A DNA stretch of 64,000 bases. Source: Microbacterium sp. TNHR37B (lineage in GTDB: Bacteria > Actinomycetota > Actinomycetes > Actinomycetales > Microbacteriaceae). Positions within the stretch are counted from its first letter, which is position 1, and each line of letters begins with the position of its first letter. Under the pieces are notes generated by a model that saw only the letters and a program-made list of their open reading frames with translations, did not search any database and was not told the origin of the DNA. Positions 61,011 to 64,000 of this stretch are shown here, one piece after another. The stretch covers positions 992,001 through 1,056,000 of the forward strand of contig NZ_LQGV01000001.1 of assembly GCF_001620065.1 (NCBI RefSeq), in the 5' to 3' direction. The position numbers were made by a program, and so were the translations under genes.

Positions 61011-62901
61011 GCGCGTGCCGCTGAGACTCATCGGCATCGCGCGCCGCGTGCCCCCACGCGGCCCGTCTCCCCGCGCTGAGGGCCTTGAGAGCGTAGAGGA
61101 TGGTGGCCAAGTCGACCACTTCCTGCAGGAGAGCCCCGACGAGGGCGGGGATGATCCCGGACGTCGCGACGAGCATGAGTCCGATGCTCAGCACGATCCC
61201 GATCCAGATCGCCGTGAGCGCCACGCGGAGCGTGCGTTTACCCACGGACATCGCCGTCACGATCGCGTCGAGAGAATCGACGAGCACGACGACGTCAGCG
61301 GCCTCACCGGCCGCGGTCGCGCCGCGCGCTCCCATCGCGACACCCACATCCGCTGCCGCGAGCACCGGGGCGTCGTTGACGCCATCCCCGACCATCATCA
61401 CAGGCCTCGGCCGCAGTTCCGCCGCGAGCCGAGCCTTTTCGCTCGGCAACAGCTCCGCGTGGACCTCGCTGATCCCGACCAGCTGCGCCACCGCCGAGGC
61501 CGTGGACAGGGTGTCACCGGTGAGCATCACGACGCGTTCGACACCGTGCCGCAGCATCCACTCCACGACACGCCGCGACTCTGCGCGCGGTTCGTCAGCG
61601 ACGATGAGCGTTCCACCGAAACGTCTGTCCACCGCGACGTACACGACCCCTTCCGCCGCGGACGGGTCGACGCGAGCGAGGTCTGGCACGAGCGACTCGA
61701 TGTACGCAGGCTTGCCGACCGCGACGCGGTGATCCCCGAACGTCCCCGCCACGCCGTTCGTGGCGACTTCGGTGGCGTCGGAGGCGGAGACGAGTCGGAT
61801 ACCGCGCTGCTCCGCATCGCGGCGGATCGTTTCCGCGAACGCATGAGAGGAGTATTGCTCCGCCGAAGCGGCGAGGCGAAGGAGCTCATCGGGGTCGAGG
61901 CCAGAGGTGGGGCGGACCGAAACCAGCCGCGGGCGACCCTCGGTTAGTGTCCCTGTCTTGTCGAAAGCGACAGCCCGCACCCGTGCGAGCTGCTCGATGA
62001 CGGCACCACTCTTCAGGATCACGCCCGACTTCGCAGCGCGTGAGAGCCCGCCAAGAAACGCCACGGGCGCCGCGATCAGCAGAGGGCAAGGGGTGGCGAG
62101 TACGAGCACCTCTGCGAAACGAGACGGCGCACCGGACACCGCCCAGGCTGCAACCGCCAAGACGAGGGCCCCCGCCGTGAACGGAACGGCGAACCGGTCA
62201 GCCAGCCGCACCACCGGTGCTCGGCTCTCCTGCGCGTCTCGCACGAGGGCGACGATCTGCTGGTACTGACTGTCCGCACTCCTGCGCGACGCTCGGATCA
62301 CCGCCGCCCGCGTTCCATTGATCGCACCAGAGAGGACTTCCTCCCCCTCGTCGCGCGTGACCGGCAAGCTCTCCCCGGTCAAGGAAGATTCGTCGAACGA
62401 TGCGTCCGAGCCGACGAGGGTTCCGTCGACCGGAACGATCTCGGAAGGGCGCACGAGTAGCAGATCCCCCACCTTGACGTCATCGACGGCGCAGTCATCG
62501 ACACGATCTTCGCCCCCCGCGCTCGTCTTCAGGAGATGCGCGATGCGCGGCGCACGCTTCATCAAGGCGGTGAGGTCGCCTCGTGCGCGCCGACTCGCGA
62601 ATTCCTCGAGTGCGCGTCCGCCGGACAGCATGAGTACGACAATCAGTGACGCGATGTACTCACCGACGGCGAGCGTCGCGGCCATAGCCACGACCGCCAG
62701 AACATCAAGGCCGATGCGACCCCGGAGCGCGTCGTGCACCATGCCGATGATGGTCCAGACCATATACACACCGACGAACACCGTCGCGGCGACCCGACCC
62801 GCGCTGGGCATCCCGCCGACGTGAAGGAGGAGGACGCCGACAAGCACAGCCGTCGACACGGCGATTGCACCATAGCTTCTGAGCGCGCCCAGCATTCTCA
62901 C
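60979..62901 (-). CDS. P1B-type heavy-metal-translocating ATPase with TPC motif
   Basis: A 640-residue P-type ATPase without an N-terminal HMA domain. The membrane metal-site motif is TPCP (Cys272) where most P1B pumps have C-P-C. The phosphorylation site is DKTGT with Asp314, and TGES and GDGVNDAP are present. The TPC form is known for the P1B-5 group, and the ion is unknown. The last 20 or so residues run into the fucosyltransferase remnant, so the C-terminus may be lengthened. The GTG overlaps the upstream ATPase stop (GTGA). Confidence 0.9.
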   Translation of the reverse strand: MRMLGALRSYGAIAVSTAVLVGVLLLHVGGMPSAGRVAATVFVGVYMVWTIIGMVHDALRGRIGLDVLAVVAMAATLAVGEYIASLIVVLMLSGGRALEEFASRRARGDLTALMKRAPRIAHLLKTSAGGEDRVDDCAVDDVKVGDLLLVRPSEIVPVDGTLVGSDASFDESSLTGESLPVTRDEGEEVLSGAINGTRAAVIRASRRSADSQYQQIVALVRDAQESRAPVVRLADRFAVPFTAGALVLAVAAWAVSGAPSRFAEVLVLATPCPLLIAAPVAFLGGLSRAAKSGVILKSGAVIEQLARVRAVAFDKTGTLTEGRPRLVSVRPTSGLDPDELLRLAASAEQYSSHAFAETIRRDAEQRGIRLVSASDATEVATNGVAGTFGDHRVAVGKPAYIESLVPDLARVDPSAAEGVVYVAVDRRFGGTLIVADEPRAESRRVVEWMLRHGVERVVMLTGDTLSTASAVAQLVGISEVHAELLPSEKARLAAELRPRPVMMVGDGVNDAPVLAAADVGVAMGARGATAAGEAADVVVLVDSLDAIVTAMSVGKRTLRVALTAIWIGIVLSIGLMLVATSGIIPALVGALLQEVVDLATILYALKALSAGRRAAWGHAARDADESQRHARTARPEHRDR

Positions 62902-64000
62902 GGTCCGCCCCGCTTCGCTCGACTCCCCCGGCGGACAGCTGCCCCCCGCTCGATACGTCGCCAGAAGATCCCCTTGGCGATCTCGTTTGCGAGCAGATAC
63001 ACCAGCACCACGACCCCCACCGCAGTGAGGAGCTCACCGGGAAGAGCGACCAGGGAGAGCGCGGGGGCGGCCGGCGAGTACGGCAACCACAGGGTCACGA
63101 CAACCACCAGGAGACTCGTGAGGACCAGCCCGCCTGCAGGGCGGCTCGTGTGGACGGGGAGACGCGTCCGCAGCACCAGCAACACCCCGACCTCGGTCAG
63201 GATCGAGCCCACGAACCACGCTGTGCGGAACTCGGGCGCGTCTGCATGGAACGCAGTCCGTAGCAGGGCGAAGGTCGCGAGATCGAAGACACTCGACAGC
63301 GTCCCGAACACGATCATGAAGGTGCGGATGAGCCGCACGTCCCACTTCTCCGGGTGGGCCACGCGCTCATCGTCGACCGCATCGGTGGCGATTGTCATTG
63401 CGGGAGCATCGGAGAGCAGGTTGACGGCAAGGATCTGACTTGCGAGGAGTGGAAGGAAGGGTAGGACGGGTGCCGCGACGGCCATGCTGAGCATGTTGCC
63501 GAAGTTGGCGCTTGTGGTGACGAAGATGTACTTCATCGTGTTCTGGAACGTCCGCCGCCCCTGCGTGACGCCCTCGAGGGTGACTTCGAGGTTCTTGTCG
63601 AGCAACACGATCGACGCAGACTGCTTCGCCACGGGGACGGCGGTGTCAACCGTGAGTCCCACGTCCGAAGCGCGCAGCGGCGGCGCGTCATTGATGCCGT
63701 CTCCCAAGTAGCCCGTGACGTGGCCTGCACGCCGATACGCCCGGATTACCCTTTCCTTCTGCACGGGATTCATCTCACAGAAGACGGATACGCCCTCGAC
63801 GGCCACGGCGAGCGCCTCCTCGCCGTGCCGGTCAACGTCGACGCCCGTGTAGACGAGGCTCGTCTCCAGACCAATCTGCTCAGCGACATGACGGGCAACG
63901 AGCCGGTTGTCTCCGGTGACCATGCGGATGCTCACCCCGATCGCATGGAGCTGTGCCACGACATCTGCCGCGTCCACCTTCACGGGGTCGGAGAAGACGA
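62898..64000 (-). CDS. MgtA-like (P3-type) magnesium-transporting ATPase, 5' truncated by window edge
   Basis: C-terminal part of a P-type ATPase of about 366 codons, continuing beyond base 64000. It starts in the phosphorylation domain (FSDPVKVDAADV, MVTGDN), contains GYLGDGINDAPPL and then a membrane block with ANFGNMLSMAVAAPVLPFLPLL, LLSDAPAMTIATD and further helices typical of MgtA/MgtB. The GTG at 63983 is not the true start. It is co-translated with the P1B-type pump. Confidence 0.9.
   Translation of the reverse strand, partial: VFSDPVKVDAADVVAQLHAIGVSIRMVTGDNRLVARHVAEQIGLETSLVYTGVDVDRHGEEALAVAVEGVSVFCEMNPVQKERVIRAYRRAGHVTGYLGDGINDAPPLRASDVGLTVDTAVPVAKQSASIVLLDKNLEVTLEGVTQGRRTFQNTMKYIFVTTSANFGNMLSMAVAAPVLPFLPLLASQILAVNLLSDAPAMTIATDAVDDERVAHPEKWDVRLIRTFMIVFGTLSSVFDLATFALLRTAFHADAPEFRTAWFVGSILTEVGVLLVLRTRLPVHTSRPAGGLVLTSLLVVVVTLWLPYSPAAPALSLVALPGELLTAVGVVVLVYLLANEIAKGIFWRRIERGAAVRRGSRAKRGGP

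Noticed and set aside
60900..64000. Possible integrative island at the right end
   Set aside because: No integrase, tRNA or attachment repeat is visible, and the window ends inside the second ATPase; the fucosyltransferase remnant alone does not prove an island.

Overview
The window is high-GC (about 70% by eye), gene-dense actinobacterial DNA. It is most like a Microbacteriaceae chromosome, probably Microbacterium or a close relative. The basis is GTG/ATG starts with ATGA/GTGA overlaps, an HrpA-type RNA helicase of about 1,340 residues, a divergent rsmI / protein O-mannosyltransferase pair as in other Actinobacteria, and many leaderless genes (a TANNNT -10 box 6-8 nt before the start codon). 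The assignment comes from gene content only. No rRNA, tRNA, CRISPR array, insertion sequence or integrase was recognised, and no gene-free stretch exceeds 300 bases.

Layout. 1-2280: end of a MalFG-type sugar importer. 2287-4715: divergent rsmI and protein mannosyltransferase, with overlapping -10 boxes. 4787-21048: ten tightly packed co-directional genes: FHA protein, Ser/Thr kinase, a 1,982-residue membrane-anchored Ig-like/FN3 protein, MoxR ATPase, DUF58 protein, a TgpA-like protein whose transglutaminase triad has lost Cys and His, a second FHA membrane protein, a PP2C phosphatase, a small membrane protein and an FHA-like/HTH protein. This is the best candidate for a little-described system. 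21133-27612: HrpA, an M20 peptidase and a Gfo/Idh/MocA oxidoreductase. 27702-35424: a ROK regulator and two paralogous XylF/FrcA/XylH-type importers, with a large dyad before the second.

35421-43768: a small membrane protein, a NYN-LOTUS protein, a CitMHS transporter divergent from its two-component system, DoxX, DUF4921 and an RsmC/RlmG-like methyltransferase. 43772-49597: a dipeptide/oligopeptide importer whose first permease gene lacks a normal start codon, plus a DUF1684 protein. 49702-52527: DoxX, DUF3817, MarR, VOC, a small membrane protein and a Rid-family protein. 52588-55179: a four-gene ABC exporter operon (membrane protein, winged-helix regulator, ATPase, permease) behind two near-identical 14-bp palindromes.

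55231-61010: a TetR regulator, an MGT-type glycosyltransferase, a NodZ-like fucosyltransferase, an ABC-2 exporter and its divergent TetR with three tandem palindromes, then a decayed second copy of the fucosyltransferase 3' end. 60979-64000: two overlapping P-type ATPases, a P1B-like pump with a TPC motif and a Mg-type (MgtA-like) pump that runs off the right edge.

Regulation is mostly local: each importer or exporter block carries its own ROK, MarR, TetR, winged-helix or two-component regulator, often with a visible inverted repeat over the promoter. The kinase, phosphatase and three FHA-type proteins of 4787-21048 form a self-contained phospho-signalling set around a giant surface protein and a MoxR-DUF58-TgpA module.
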